Below, one piece after another: positions 34,622 to 42,085 of a DNA stretch of 44,360 bases. The DNA is from an uncultured Rhodospirillales bacterium (GTDB taxonomy: Bacteria > Pseudomonadota > Alphaproteobacteria > Acetobacterales > Acetobacteraceae): contig CAIJTR010000175.1 in assembly GCA_903823665.1 (NCBI GenBank), forward strand, positions 1-44,360, in the 5' to 3' direction. A model generated the notes under the pieces. That model had not been told where the DNA came from. It ran no database searches and was given only the letters and a program-made list of their open reading frames with translations. Positions within the stretch are counted from its first letter, which is position 1. Each line of letters opens with the position of its first letter. Made by a program: the position numbers and the translations under genes.

Positions 34622-36006
34622 GCCTCCATCTTCTCACCGCGACCGAACTCGCCACCCGTATCGCCCATCACGAGATCACCGCAACCCAAGCCGTGCAGGC
34701 CTCGCTCGACCGCATCGCCACCCACAACAACGCGGTCAACGCCTTCACCGCCACCATCGCCGAACGCGCCTTGGCCAAAGCCGCCGCCGTGGATGCCGGT
34801 GCCATCAAAGGCCCGCTCGCCGGGGTGCCCTTCGCCGCCAAGAATATCTTCGACGTTGAAGGCCTCACCACGCTTTGCGGCAGCATCATCGAGCGCACCA
34901 AACCCGCCGCCACCGCCGATGCCTTCGCCGTCGCAGGCCTTGAGCGTGCCGGAGCCATCTGCGTCGGCACGCTCAACATGGACGAATACGCCTACGGCTT
35001 CACCACCGAGAACACCCATTACGGCCCCTGCCACAACCCGCACGACCTGACCCGCGTGGCCGGCGGCTCCTCCGGCGGATCCGGTGCCTCCGTCGCCTCG
35101 GGCCTCGTGCCCCTCTCCATCGGGACCGACACCAATGGCTCCATCCGCGTCCCCGCCAGCCTGTGCGGCATCTGGGGCCTGAAGCCGACATATGGCCGTC
35201 TGTCCCGTGGCGGCTGCGGCATGTTCGTCCCCAGCCTCGACCATGTCGGCCCCTTCGCCCGCAGCGTCGCTGACCTCGCCCTGGCCTATCAGGCCATGCA
35301 GGGCGAAGACCTGTCTGATCCCGCCCAAAGTTGGCGCGGTCTCGACACCGTCATCGGACTGCTCGACCACGGAACCAGCGGCCTGCGCATCGCCCGCCTA
35401 GGTGGCCATTTCGAGCGCCACGGCATGGACTGCGCCCAGGCCGCCGCCGATGCCGTCAGCCGCGCCCTCGGCGTGCGTGATACCGTCGAGATCGCCAACG
35501 CCGCTGCCGGGAGAGCCGCCGCCTTCCTCATCACCGCATCTGAAGGTGCCAACCAGCACCTCGCCGATCTGCGCACCCGGTCCGATGATTTCGAACCCCT
35601 CACCCGCGACCGCCTCCTCGCCGGAGCCCTCATTCCCGCCCAGTGGCTGCTCCACGCCCAGCGCGTCCGCAGCCAGTATCGCGCCGAGGTGCTGGAACTC
35701 TTCCACCATTGGGACATCCTCATCGCCCCCGCCACTCCGGCACCCGCCATGCCCATCGGACAGGCGATGCTGGAGGCTGACGGCAAATCCGTCCCATTGC
35801 GCGCCAGCTTCGGCGTCTACACCCAGCCAATCTCCGCCATCGGACTGCCCGTCATCGCCTTGCCCCTCCAGAACCAGCACGGCAAACTCCCGATTGGCGT
35901 CCAACTCATCGGCGCGCCCTGGGCCGAAGCGACGCTCTTTCGCGCTGCCGCCGAACTCGAACGCCTCGGCCTCTGCTCTGCCCCCGTCGCACCGGATTTT
36001 GTCTAA
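34618..36006 (+). CDS. AtzE/HpxY-like amidase (1-carboxybiuret hydrolase family)
   Basis: A 462-residue amidase-signature enzyme with the triad K75 (FAAKNIFDVEG), cis-Ser S151 (VAGGSSGGSG) and nucleophile S175 (DTNGSIRVPA). Between its AtzG-like and AtzH-like neighbours it is best placed in the AtzE/HpxY family, which hydrolyses terminal amides of biuret- or oxalurate-like compounds. It starts inside the AtzG-like stop and its own stop overlaps the next start by one base. The real substrate may be a ureido compound made by the upstream hydantoinase. Confidence 0.87.
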   Translation: MSLHLLTATELATRIAHHEITATQAVQASLDRIATHNNAVNAFTATIAERALAKAAAVDAGAIKGPLAGVPFAAKNIFDVEGLTTLCGSIIERTKPAATADAFAVAGLERAGAICVGTLNMDEYAYGFTTENTHYGPCHNPHDLTRVAGGSSGGSGASVASGLVPLSIGTDTNGSIRVPASLCGIWGLKPTYGRLSRGGCGMFVPSLDHVGPFARSVADLALAYQAMQGEDLSDPAQSWRGLDTVIGLLDHGTSGLRIARLGGHFERHGMDCAQAAADAVSRALGVRDTVEIANAAAGRAAAFLITASEGANQHLADLRTRSDDFEPLTRDRLLAGALIPAQWLLHAQRVRSQYRAEVLELFHHWDILIAPATPAPAMPIGQAMLEADGKSVPLRASFGVYTQPISAIGLPVIALPLQNQHGKLPIGVQLIGAPWAEATLFRAAAELERLGLCSAPVAPDFV

Positions 36007-36404
36007 TGGAACTCAACATCCCCGACATCGTCGCCGAAGTCCGCGAGGCCTTCATGCGTTACGAGCAAGCCCTGGTGACCAACGACGTCGCCACACTCGA
36101 TGCGTGCTTCTGGACCTCACCCCACACCATCCGCTACGGCCTGGGCGAGAACCTCTATGGCATCGAGGCCATTCGCGGCTTCCGCAACGGCCGCTCCAAT
36201 CTCGATCTCACGCGCGAACTAGGTGCCACAATCATCACCACCTTCGGCCGCGACGCCGCCACCGCCAGCACGCTCTATCGCCGGAATTCCAGCGGCAAAA
36301 CCGGGCGGCAGATGCAGACCTGGATGCGCCTCGACGAAGGCTGGCGCGTCGTCGCCGCCCACGTCTCATTCCTCGATTTCGACTGGCCACCCCATGCTCA
36401 GTAA
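36006..36404 (+). CDS. AtzH/HpxZ-like protein (DUF3225)
   Basis: A 132-residue NTF2-like protein of the DUF3225 family. In the cyanuric acid route AtzH hydrolyses 1,3-dicarboxyurea to allophanate; HpxZ is its relative in uric acid/oxalurate operons. The family pattern is seen in EAFMRYEQALVTNDVATLDACFW, TIRYGLGENLYG and a closing WRVVAAHVSFLDF. It overlaps the amidase stop by one base. The G-E-H gene order is the same as in characterised ureide operons. Confidence 0.85.
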   Translation: MELNIPDIVAEVREAFMRYEQALVTNDVATLDACFWTSPHTIRYGLGENLYGIEAIRGFRNGRSNLDLTRELGATIITTFGRDAATASTLYRRNSSGKTGRQMQTWMRLDEGWRVVAAHVSFLDFDWPPHAQ

Positions 36405-36410
36405 AACAGC

Positions 36411-37277
36411 GTGATTGCGGTAGACTGGGGAACCAGCAGCTTCCGCGCGTTCCTCATGAACGGTGCGAAAATCAAAGACCGCATGAGCAACGCCACCGGC
36501 ATCCTCTCCGTCGCCAATGGTGAATTTTACCAACACCTCTCTAACACGCTCGCCCCCTGGCTGCAAAGGGGAGAGCGCCACATTCTCATGTCCGGCATGA
36601 TCGGCAGCCGCCAGGGCTGGGTTGAAGCCGCCTACCTCCCCTGCCCCGCCGGTGCCGCCGACATCGCCGCCCATCTAACATCCGTCCCCTTCGAAGGCTG
36701 CGACCTGCGCATCGTCCCCGGCCTTTCCGCATTCGACGCCACCGGAACGCCAGAGGTGATGCGCGGCGAAGAAACACAAATCATCGGCTCCGACGCAGGC
36801 GGCCTCGTCTGTCTCCCCGGCAGCCATTCCAAATGGGTGACTGTGGACGACGAGGGCCGCATCACCGGCTTTGAGACCTATTTCAGTGGCGAGGCCTTCG
36901 CGGCCCTGCGCAGCGCCACCATCCTCGGCCGCATGATGCCGGAGGCCCCGCACGACCCCGCCGCCTTCGATGAAGGCCTCGCCCGCTCCGCCGGACCCGG
37001 CCACCTCCTGCACCACCTGTTCGGCGTCCGCACCCGCGGCCTCATGGGAACGCTGGCCGACACCTCCTCCGCCTCCTACCTCTCCGGCCTGCTCATCGGC
37101 CATGAAATCCGCGCCGCCATGCCGCCCGGCGCCCATGTGTGGCTGCTGGGCAACGAAACGCTCTCCTCTCTGTACGCCCACGCCATCCAAGTCTGCGGCG
37201 GCACCGCCACCATCGGCCCCGCCGATTCCGCCGCCCGCGGATTAAGCCTCATCGGAGCCCAGGTCGCATGGACCTAA
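36411..37277 (+). CDS. dgoK: 2-dehydro-3-deoxygalactonokinase
   Basis: This 288-residue kinase phosphorylates 2-keto-3-deoxygalactonate (De Ley-Doudoroff galactonate pathway). It has the N-terminal phosphate motif IAVDWGTSSFRAFLM, the family motif VMRGEETQIIG, and LPGSHSKWV. No ATG fits; the frame begins at GTG 36411, seven bases after the previous stop, with a weak ribosome site. It overlaps the aldolase gene by ten bases. Both enzymes of the lower galactonate pathway are thus present, but no galactonate dehydratase is in the window. Confidence 0.92.
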   Translation: MIAVDWGTSSFRAFLMNGAKIKDRMSNATGILSVANGEFYQHLSNTLAPWLQRGERHILMSGMIGSRQGWVEAAYLPCPAGAADIAAHLTSVPFEGCDLRIVPGLSAFDATGTPEVMRGEETQIIGSDAGGLVCLPGSHSKWVTVDDEGRITGFETYFSGEAFAALRSATILGRMMPEAPHDPAAFDEGLARSAGPGHLLHHLFGVRTRGLMGTLADTSSASYLSGLLIGHEIRAAMPPGAHVWLLGNETLSSLYAHAIQVCGGTATIGPADSAARGLSLIGAQVAWT

Positions 37278-37885
37278 AAGACCACCTTGCCGCCTGCCCC
37301 CTCGTTGCCATCCTGCGCGGCGTGAAGCCCGATGAGGTTGAGGCCATCGGTGACGCCCTCGATCAAGCCGGCATACGCATCATCGAAGTGCCGCTCAACT
37401 CGCCCGACCCGATCGACAGCATCGCCAAACTCGCCCGCCGATTTGGTGACCGTCTGCTGATCGGCGCCGGCACCGTCATGTCCCCGACCGACGCCCTTGC
37501 CGTCCACGAAGCAGGCGGCAAACTCATCGTCACCCCCCATTCCGCCGTCCCGGTGATCCAGGCGGCGAAATCCCTCGGCATGATCGCCTGCCCCGGTTTC
37601 GCCACCCCCACCGAAGCCTTCGCCTGCCTCGCCGCCGGGGCCGACGCGCTCAAACTCTTCCCCGCCGAAGCCGCCAGCCCGGCCGTCCTCCTCGCCATCC
37701 GCGCCGTGCTGCCGAAATCAACGCTCGTCCTGCCCGTCGGCGGCATCGGACCCACCAACATGCAGCCCTGGCTCGCCGCCGGTGCCGCAGGCTTCGGCAT
37801 CGGCTCCTCCATCTACAAACCCGGCGACACCGCCGAGATCGTCGCCACCAAAGCCCAGGCCTTGTTGTCCGGCCTTCGTTGCTGA
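37268..37885 (+). CDS. dgoA: 2-dehydro-3-deoxy-6-phosphogalactonate aldolase
   Basis: This 205-residue class I aldolase (KDPG/KDPGal family) cleaves the kinase product to pyruvate and glyceraldehyde 3-phosphate. The Schiff-base lysine is K129 in DALKLFPAEAASP, with catalytic Glu E40 in IIEVPLN and R17 in AILRGVKP. The open frame runs from 37139, but ATG 37268 gives the family N-terminus and overlaps dgoK by ten bases. Its close pairing with dgoK makes the KDPGal rather than the KDPG assignment likely. Confidence 0.92.
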   Translation: MDLKDHLAACPLVAILRGVKPDEVEAIGDALDQAGIRIIEVPLNSPDPIDSIAKLARRFGDRLLIGAGTVMSPTDALAVHEAGGKLIVTPHSAVPVIQAAKSLGMIACPGFATPTEAFACLAAGADALKLFPAEAASPAVLLAIRAVLPKSTLVLPVGGIGPTNMQPWLAAGAAGFGIGSSIYKPGDTAEIVATKAQALLSGLRC

Positions 37886-37912
37886 ATAACACGCCGAAAT
37901 TCCGGAGGCCGC

Positions 37913-39061
37913 ATGTTCATCCACGCCCATGAGATCGACATCCACGTCCAGGTGTCCGGCCCACCCGGCGCACCCCCGCTCCTCCTGCTCCACTCCCTCG
38001 GCACCAATCTGCACATCTGGGATGATCAGACCGAAGCCCTAAGCCGCAGCTTCCGCGTCATCCGGCCAGACATGCGCGGCCACGGCCTCACCACCCTCAC
38101 CCCCGGCCCCTACAGCATCGCGCAACTGGCGCAGGACGCCCTCGCCGTCCTCTCCGCCCTCGGCATTGAAACCGCCCACGTCGCTGGCATCTCCATTGGC
38201 GGCCTGATCGCCCAGAGCATCGCAGCCCAGGCCACCCACCGCGTCCGCTCGCTGACGCTGGTGGACACCGCCATGGTCATCCCGCCGCCCGAAGGCTGGC
38301 ACACCCGCGCCGCCACCGTCCGCGCCCAGGGCATGGCCCCACTCGCCGACCCGGTGATGGCGCGCTGGGTCACGCCCTCCTTCGTTCACGCCCCCGCAGC
38401 CCTCGGCCTGCGCGCCATGCTCCTGCGCACCCCGCCCGAGGGCTACGCCGGTGCCGCCGAGGCCCTCGCCGCCGCCGATCTCACCTCTTCCACCTCCGCC
38501 CTCACCCTGCCCACCCTCATCATCGTGGGCGACCAGGATCTCGCCACCCCCGTTGCCGCCTCCGAGGCGATGCACGCCGCCATCCCCGGCTCCAAACTCG
38601 TCATCCTGCCCAGCGCCGCCCACATCCCAACGGTGGAAGTCCCCAACGCCGTCACCGCCGCCATGGCCGAGTTCCTGAGCCCGGAGAACCCCGACTATTA
38701 CGAGGCGGGCATGACCGTCCGCCGCCAAGTTCTCGGTGAAGCCCACGTCGCCCGCGCCACCGCCGGGATCACCGAATTCGACCGCGCCTTCCAGCACTTC
38801 ATCACCCGCACCGCCTGGGGTGGCATCTGGACCCGCCCGGGCCTCGACCGCCGCACCCGCAGCCTGCTCACCATCGCCATGATGGCCTGCCTCGGCCACC
38901 ACGAGGAGCTCAAGCTGCACATCCGCGCCAGCGCCAACACCGGGGCCACGCCCGAGGACATCGCCGAGGTGCTGATGCAGGTCGCCGTCTACGGTGGCAT
39001 CCCCGCCGCCAACTCCGCCTTTCGCATCGCCAAGGACACCTTCAAGGAAATGCACGCATGA
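37913..39061 (+). CDS. pcaD: PcaD-PcaC fusion: 3-oxoadipate enol-lactonase / 4-carboxymuconolactone decarboxylase
   Basis: A 382-residue two-domain enzyme for adjacent steps of the protocatechuate branch of the 3-oxoadipate pathway. Residues 1-258 are an alpha/beta hydrolase with S94 (GISIGG), D207 or D209 (GDQDLATP) and H237 (SAAHIPT). Residues from about 262 are the decarboxylase, with RPGLDRRTRSLLTIAMM, GHHEELKLHIRASANTG and MQVAVYGGIPAANSAF. Such lactonase-decarboxylase fusions are known in several bacteria. GGAGG precedes the ATG, and the stop overlaps pcaH as ATGA. Confidence 0.93.
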   Translation: MFIHAHEIDIHVQVSGPPGAPPLLLLHSLGTNLHIWDDQTEALSRSFRVIRPDMRGHGLTTLTPGPYSIAQLAQDALAVLSALGIETAHVAGISIGGLIAQSIAAQATHRVRSLTLVDTAMVIPPPEGWHTRAATVRAQGMAPLADPVMARWVTPSFVHAPAALGLRAMLLRTPPEGYAGAAEALAAADLTSSTSALTLPTLIIVGDQDLATPVAASEAMHAAIPGSKLVILPSAAHIPTVEVPNAVTAAMAEFLSPENPDYYEAGMTVRRQVLGEAHVARATAGITEFDRAFQHFITRTAWGGIWTRPGLDRRTRSLLTIAMMACLGHHEELKLHIRASANTGATPEDIAEVLMQVAVYGGIPAANSAFRIAKDTFKEMHA

Positions 39062-39774
39062 GCGACACCGCTCCGTTCCGCCCGCCCGTCCCCGGCTCCC
39101 AGCCGGAATACGACGTCAAAATCTACGGCAGCACCGCCCTGCGCGCCCCCAGCCAGCCGCTCATCCGCATTGCGCAATCAATCACCGAACGCACCGGCCC
39201 GCATTTCAGCCCGGCCCGCTACCCGAGCAACATCGACATCTCCAAAGTCGCCTCCGGTGAAGCCCAGGGCCAGCGCATCATCGTCGAAGGCCATGTCCGC
39301 GACGAGGACGGCCGCCCCGTACCGCACACCATGATCGAGCTCTGGCAGGCCAATTCCTGCGGCCGCTACCACCACGAAGGCGACCAGCACGACGCCCCGC
39401 TCGACCAGCATTTCCAGGGCTCCGGCCGCGTCTTCACCGATGAGAACGGCAAGTATCGCTACACCTCCATCAAGCCCGGCGCCTACCCCTGGCGCAACCA
39501 CCACAATGCCTGGCGCCCCAACCACATCCACTACTCCCTGTTCGGACCCGGCTTCGCCACCCGCCTCATCACCCAGATGTATTTCGAGGGCGATCCCCTC
39601 CTGAAATACGACCCGATCTACAACTCCCTGCCCGACCCCGCCGCCGCAGCCCGCCTCATCGCCGGTTTCGACATCAACCTCACCGAGCCGGAATGGGCAC
39701 TCGGCTACCGGTTCGACGTCACCCTGCGCGGCCGAGGTGCAACGCCATTCGAAGACGCACACGAGGAACACTGA
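39058..39774 (+). CDS. pcaH: Protocatechuate 3,4-dioxygenase beta subunit
   Basis: A 238-residue iron-binding subunit of the intradiol dioxygenase that cleaves protocatechuate to 3-carboxy-cis,cis-muconate. The four Fe(III) ligands are recognisable: Y104 (GRYHHEGD), Y143 (GAYPWRN), H156 and H158 (PNHIHYS). The length is standard. It sits between the lactonase-decarboxylase fusion and pcaG. pcaB, pcaIJ, pcaF and the regulator pcaQ or pcaR are not seen in the window. Confidence 0.96.
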   Translation: MSDTAPFRPPVPGSQPEYDVKIYGSTALRAPSQPLIRIAQSITERTGPHFSPARYPSNIDISKVASGEAQGQRIIVEGHVRDEDGRPVPHTMIELWQANSCGRYHHEGDQHDAPLDQHFQGSGRVFTDENGKYRYTSIKPGAYPWRNHHNAWRPNHIHYSLFGPGFATRLITQMYFEGDPLLKYDPIYNSLPDPAAAARLIAGFDINLTEPEWALGYRFDVTLRGRGATPFEDAHEEH

Positions 39775-39775
39775 A

Positions 39776-40306
39776 ATGCCCATCGCCACCGCCAGCCAGA
39801 CCATCGGCCCCTATTGGCATCTCCTGCGCGATGACACCTGGTCCGACCTCACCCGCTTCGGTGCCACCGGCGACGTCATCACCCTGCAAGGCCGCATCAC
39901 CGATGGGGCCGGCAACCTCATAACCGACGCCTGCGTCGAAATCTGGCAATCTAGCCCCCCGGTCAGCGACGTGTTCGACGGTTTCGGCCGTGCCGCCAGC
40001 AACGCCGAGGGCCTGTTCTCCTTCAAAACCCTCCGCCCCGAACCCGTCCCCGGTGCCTCCGGGCCCATGGGCAACACCCGCCAGGCCCCGCACATCGCAC
40101 TCACAATCCTCGCCCGCGGTGTCACCAAGGCGCTCTGGACCCGCATCTACTTCCAAGGCGATGCCGGCCACGACGAAGACCCCGTCCTCAGCCTCATTCC
40201 CCCGGCTCGCCGCAACACGCTGATCGCCCACCAAACCAAACCGGGCGTCTGGCACCTCGACATCGCACTCCAAGGCGCGAGCGAGACGGTGTTTTTTGAA
40301 ATCTGA
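39776..40306 (+). CDS. pcaG: Protocatechuate 3,4-dioxygenase alpha subunit
   Basis: A 176-residue alpha subunit that pairs with PcaH and helps form the active site without binding iron. It starts at ATG 39776, one base after the pcaH stop, with GAGGAA upstream. The alpha-type N-terminus (TASQTIGPYWH) and the intradiol core (EIWQ, FGRAAS, FSFKTLRP, TRIYF) are seen. It is the last gene of the operon, followed by a palindromic repeat. Confidence 0.95.
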   Translation: MPIATASQTIGPYWHLLRDDTWSDLTRFGATGDVITLQGRITDGAGNLITDACVEIWQSSPPVSDVFDGFGRAASNAEGLFSFKTLRPEPVPGASGPMGNTRQAPHIALTILARGVTKALWTRIYFQGDAGHDEDPVLSLIPPARRNTLIAHQTKPGVWHLDIALQGASETVFFEI

Positions 40307-40334
40307 CCATGCCGGCAAAGAAAGCTAAGGCTTC

Positions 40335-40408
40335 ACCACGGAGGACACGGAGAGCACGGAGGAGCCCATACCCTCACCCTTGCTTCTCGTCTGCGTGTCC
40401 TCCGTGGT
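40335..40408. repeat. Large-stem intergenic repeat (ACCACGGAGG type)
   Basis: ACCACGGAGGACACG (40335-40349) and CGTGTCCTCCGTGGT (40394-40408) are perfect 15-base arms around a 44-base loop. CACGGAG occurs three times in the left part. Weaker pairing extends outward on both sides to about 40315 and 40428. It lies downstream of pcaG and may also stop transcription. Elements with this ACCACGGAGG-type core recur in unrelated bacterial genomes as dispersed repeats. Confidence 0.8.
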
Positions 40409-40455
40409 AAAATCTTGCTTCCTTGCTTGCTCTTTTCACAGCCGAGGGGCCTAAT

Positions 40456-40938
40456 TCATTCCGATATCGTAACAATTAGGACGTGCGTCGGCGCAAAAGC
40501 CAAACCCGGCGCAAAAAATCTCAAAAAAGTGAGTGGTGCCAACAGCCAACCCTGGCCCCAGCAGCGCGTCGCCACCAACTGCCCCGGCAGCCGGACCGGC
40601 CCCGCCGTCACCACCGGGATCATCACAGCCAGACCAAACCGTGTCACGTGTCGCCACAACACCACGCGGCCCTTGGGCGTCATAAACCCGCGATACATCC
40701 CATCCGGACCATCCCAGCCATCCTCGACAACGCCGGGCTCCTCGGCAAATTCCAATCCCGCATAACGCTCTTCGGTGGCCAGCCACGCCAGCAAAGCGTG
40801 CCGGATCGCCGGGCAGAGATTGGCAATGATGATCAACTGCATCAGCAAATTCCACTCCGCAGCCCCGCGCACAGCTCCGCCGATGAGGCAGAGCAGCGCC
40901 ATCGGATCGGGTGTTGCGGGAGAGCGAGAAGCGGTCAT
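40456..40938 (-). CDS. Lineage-specific small protein, intact paralog of the 8888-9361 product
   Basis: A 160-residue protein of unknown function. It shares with the gene at 8888 MALLCLIGGAVR, a conserved N-L-L-M-Q-L helix followed by Cys-Pro, an AWLATEERYA block and LWRHVTRFG, then continues through GPVRLPGQ to a hydrophobic end (LTFLRFFAPGLAF, then VLIVTISE). The frame is open to 41130, but the conserved N-terminus and an AGGAA nine bases upstream set the start at 40938. The hydrophobic stretches suggest membrane association. It lies in a small-gene region beside a toxin-antitoxin pair. Confidence 0.75.
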   Translation of the reverse strand: MTASRSPATPDPMALLCLIGGAVRGAAEWNLLMQLIIIANLCPAIRHALLAWLATEERYAGLEFAEEPGVVEDGWDGPDGMYRGFMTPKGRVVLWRHVTRFGLAVMIPVVTAGPVRLPGQLVATRCWGQGWLLAPLTFLRFFAPGLAFAPTHVLIVTISE

Positions 40939-40973
40939 CGGAGGTGGTTCCTGTGTCGGAGAGTGAGTTATTT

Positions 40974-41002
40974 TATATGACACAACACCATCTAATGCGC
41001 AA
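40974..41002 (-). promoter_or_regulatory. Candidate promoter of the 40456-40938 gene
   Basis: On the minus strand TTGCGC (40997-41002) and CATATA (40974-40979) are 17 bases apart, with the start codon 36 bases further on. The stretch is AT-rich against a GC-rich background. Confidence 0.45.
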
Positions 41003-41065
41003 GAATTTTTAACACACCGGAGGGTGCAACGCCATGCCAGCCCCGGCGCTGCGCCGCTCACCCGT

Positions 41066-41284
41066 CTATCGGCGATAGAGATGCACCACCCAAAGATGAA
41101 AGCACAAATCCAGCACAATCTTCGACACAATCACCGCGCCCACAGGGGCCAGCAGTCGAATATTGCCAGAGACCAAATAAATCACCAGCAACACCGCGCC
41201 CAGCAGCCGATAATCCGGCTGAACGAAATGCTGTTCACCGTCCACAGCAGCTTCGCAATTGGCCTTTACGTGCCCCTCGGCCAT
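41066..41284 (-). CDS. Small membrane protein
   Basis: About 72 residues with two predicted membrane segments (YRLLGAVLLVIYLVSG and LAPVGAVIVSKIVLDLCFHLW) and a C-terminal VHLYRR. Codon third positions are G/C-rich from about 41284 onward, but not clearly before, which favours an ATG there over the TTG at 41410. The ribosome site is weak. It may be a stand-alone small protein or the remnant of a longer membrane protein. Function unknown. Confidence 0.45.
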   Translation of the reverse strand: MAEGHVKANCEAAVDGEQHFVQPDYRLLGAVLLVIYLVSGNIRLLAPVGAVIVSKIVLDLCFHLWVVHLYRR

Positions 41285-41433
41285 CACATCGCCGGCGCGC
41301 TGAAGTACGACTTCTTGGATGGCGACGCCATCTTCCGCCGGATTTGGCCGAGCGAGCGCTAACCTCCATACGGTGGTTTTTATCGACACCGCTTCCACTT
41401 TCGGCTCCAATGCGCATCACCTCTGCGAAAGAT

Positions 41434-41697
41434 ATGCGCATGAAGTCCGCACACGCCCCTTCCACCAAGCGCCCCGTCAATCTCACATTGGATCGTGACC
41501 TCGTGGCCCGCGCCCGCACCGAAGGATTGAACCTGTCCGCCATCGCCGAACACGCGGTGGCCGCCGCCCTGGCACAGCAAGCGCGCGCGCGATGGGACGC
41601 CGAAATCGCCCTGGCCTGCGAGGAGCACGCCCAGTATCTGGCGGAATATGGCAGTGTGGGAGATCACGTCAGGGCGCAGCTGGATGAGGAGGAGTAG
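41434..41697 (+). CDS. ccdA: CcdA-like antitoxin
   Basis: An 87-residue protein with an N-terminal ribbon-helix-helix region (RPVNLTLDRDLVARARTEGLNLS) and an acidic C-terminal tail (EEHAQYLAEYGSVGD ... LDEEE). This is the CcdA layout: the DNA-binding N-terminus represses the operon and the tail neutralises the toxin. ATG 41434 or 41440 are the possible starts. The stop overlaps the toxin start by 14 bases, so translation is coupled. Confidence 0.8.
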   Translation: MRMKSAHAPSTKRPVNLTLDRDLVARARTEGLNLSAIAEHAVAAALAQQARARWDAEIALACEEHAQYLAEYGSVGDHVRAQLDEEE

Positions 41698-42016
41698 CCT
41701 TCGCTGGCTTGATGTGGTGCGCCATCGCGTTCGTCGGTTGCGCGCACCTTATTTGCTCGTTTTGCAGCATCCCGAGATTCCCGCTCCAACGATGCTGATA
41801 GCGCCCGTCGTTTTGGTCGGGACGAGCAAAATGGGCGTGCTCGCCCCGATTTTGATCATCGGCGACATCGCCCATCGCGTCCGCCTGCTCGACATCACCG
41901 CCATTCCACGGGATATGCTGGGTGATACCGCCATGTCAGCCACCGGTGACAGTGAAGCAATCATGGCGGCACTGGACATCATCCTGCACGGCTATCCGGT
42001 CGGACGACCCTTCTAA
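41684..42016 (+). CDS. ccdB: CcdB-like toxin
   Basis: A 110-residue protein resembling CcdB, the toxin that poisons DNA gyrase. It has the family pattern of an N-terminal strand (WLDVVRHR), an APYLLVLQ segment, then two hydrophobic strands (TMLIAPVVLVG, LAPILIIGD). The closing AIMAALDIILHGY matches the usual C-terminal ALDxLLxG helix of the gyrase-binding end. The start lies inside the antitoxin gene. On a chromosome such pairs may stabilise an island or act in stress. Confidence 0.75.
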   Translation: MRRSSLRWLDVVRHRVRRLRAPYLLVLQHPEIPAPTMLIAPVVLVGTSKMGVLAPILIIGDIAHRVRLLDITAIPRDMLGDTAMSATGDSEAIMAALDIILHGYPVGRPF

Positions 42017-42085
42017 CCCGCCTTGCGGCCCACCGCCCCAGCGTTCATCATTGCGCGAAAGACGCATGAACGGGAACGACAGCAC

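Noticed and set aside
41024-41362. Plus-strand open frame opposite the small membrane protein
   Set aside because: His/Gln/Arg-rich translation without family resemblance, while the minus strand gives a normal two-helix membrane protein with G/C-rich third positions.
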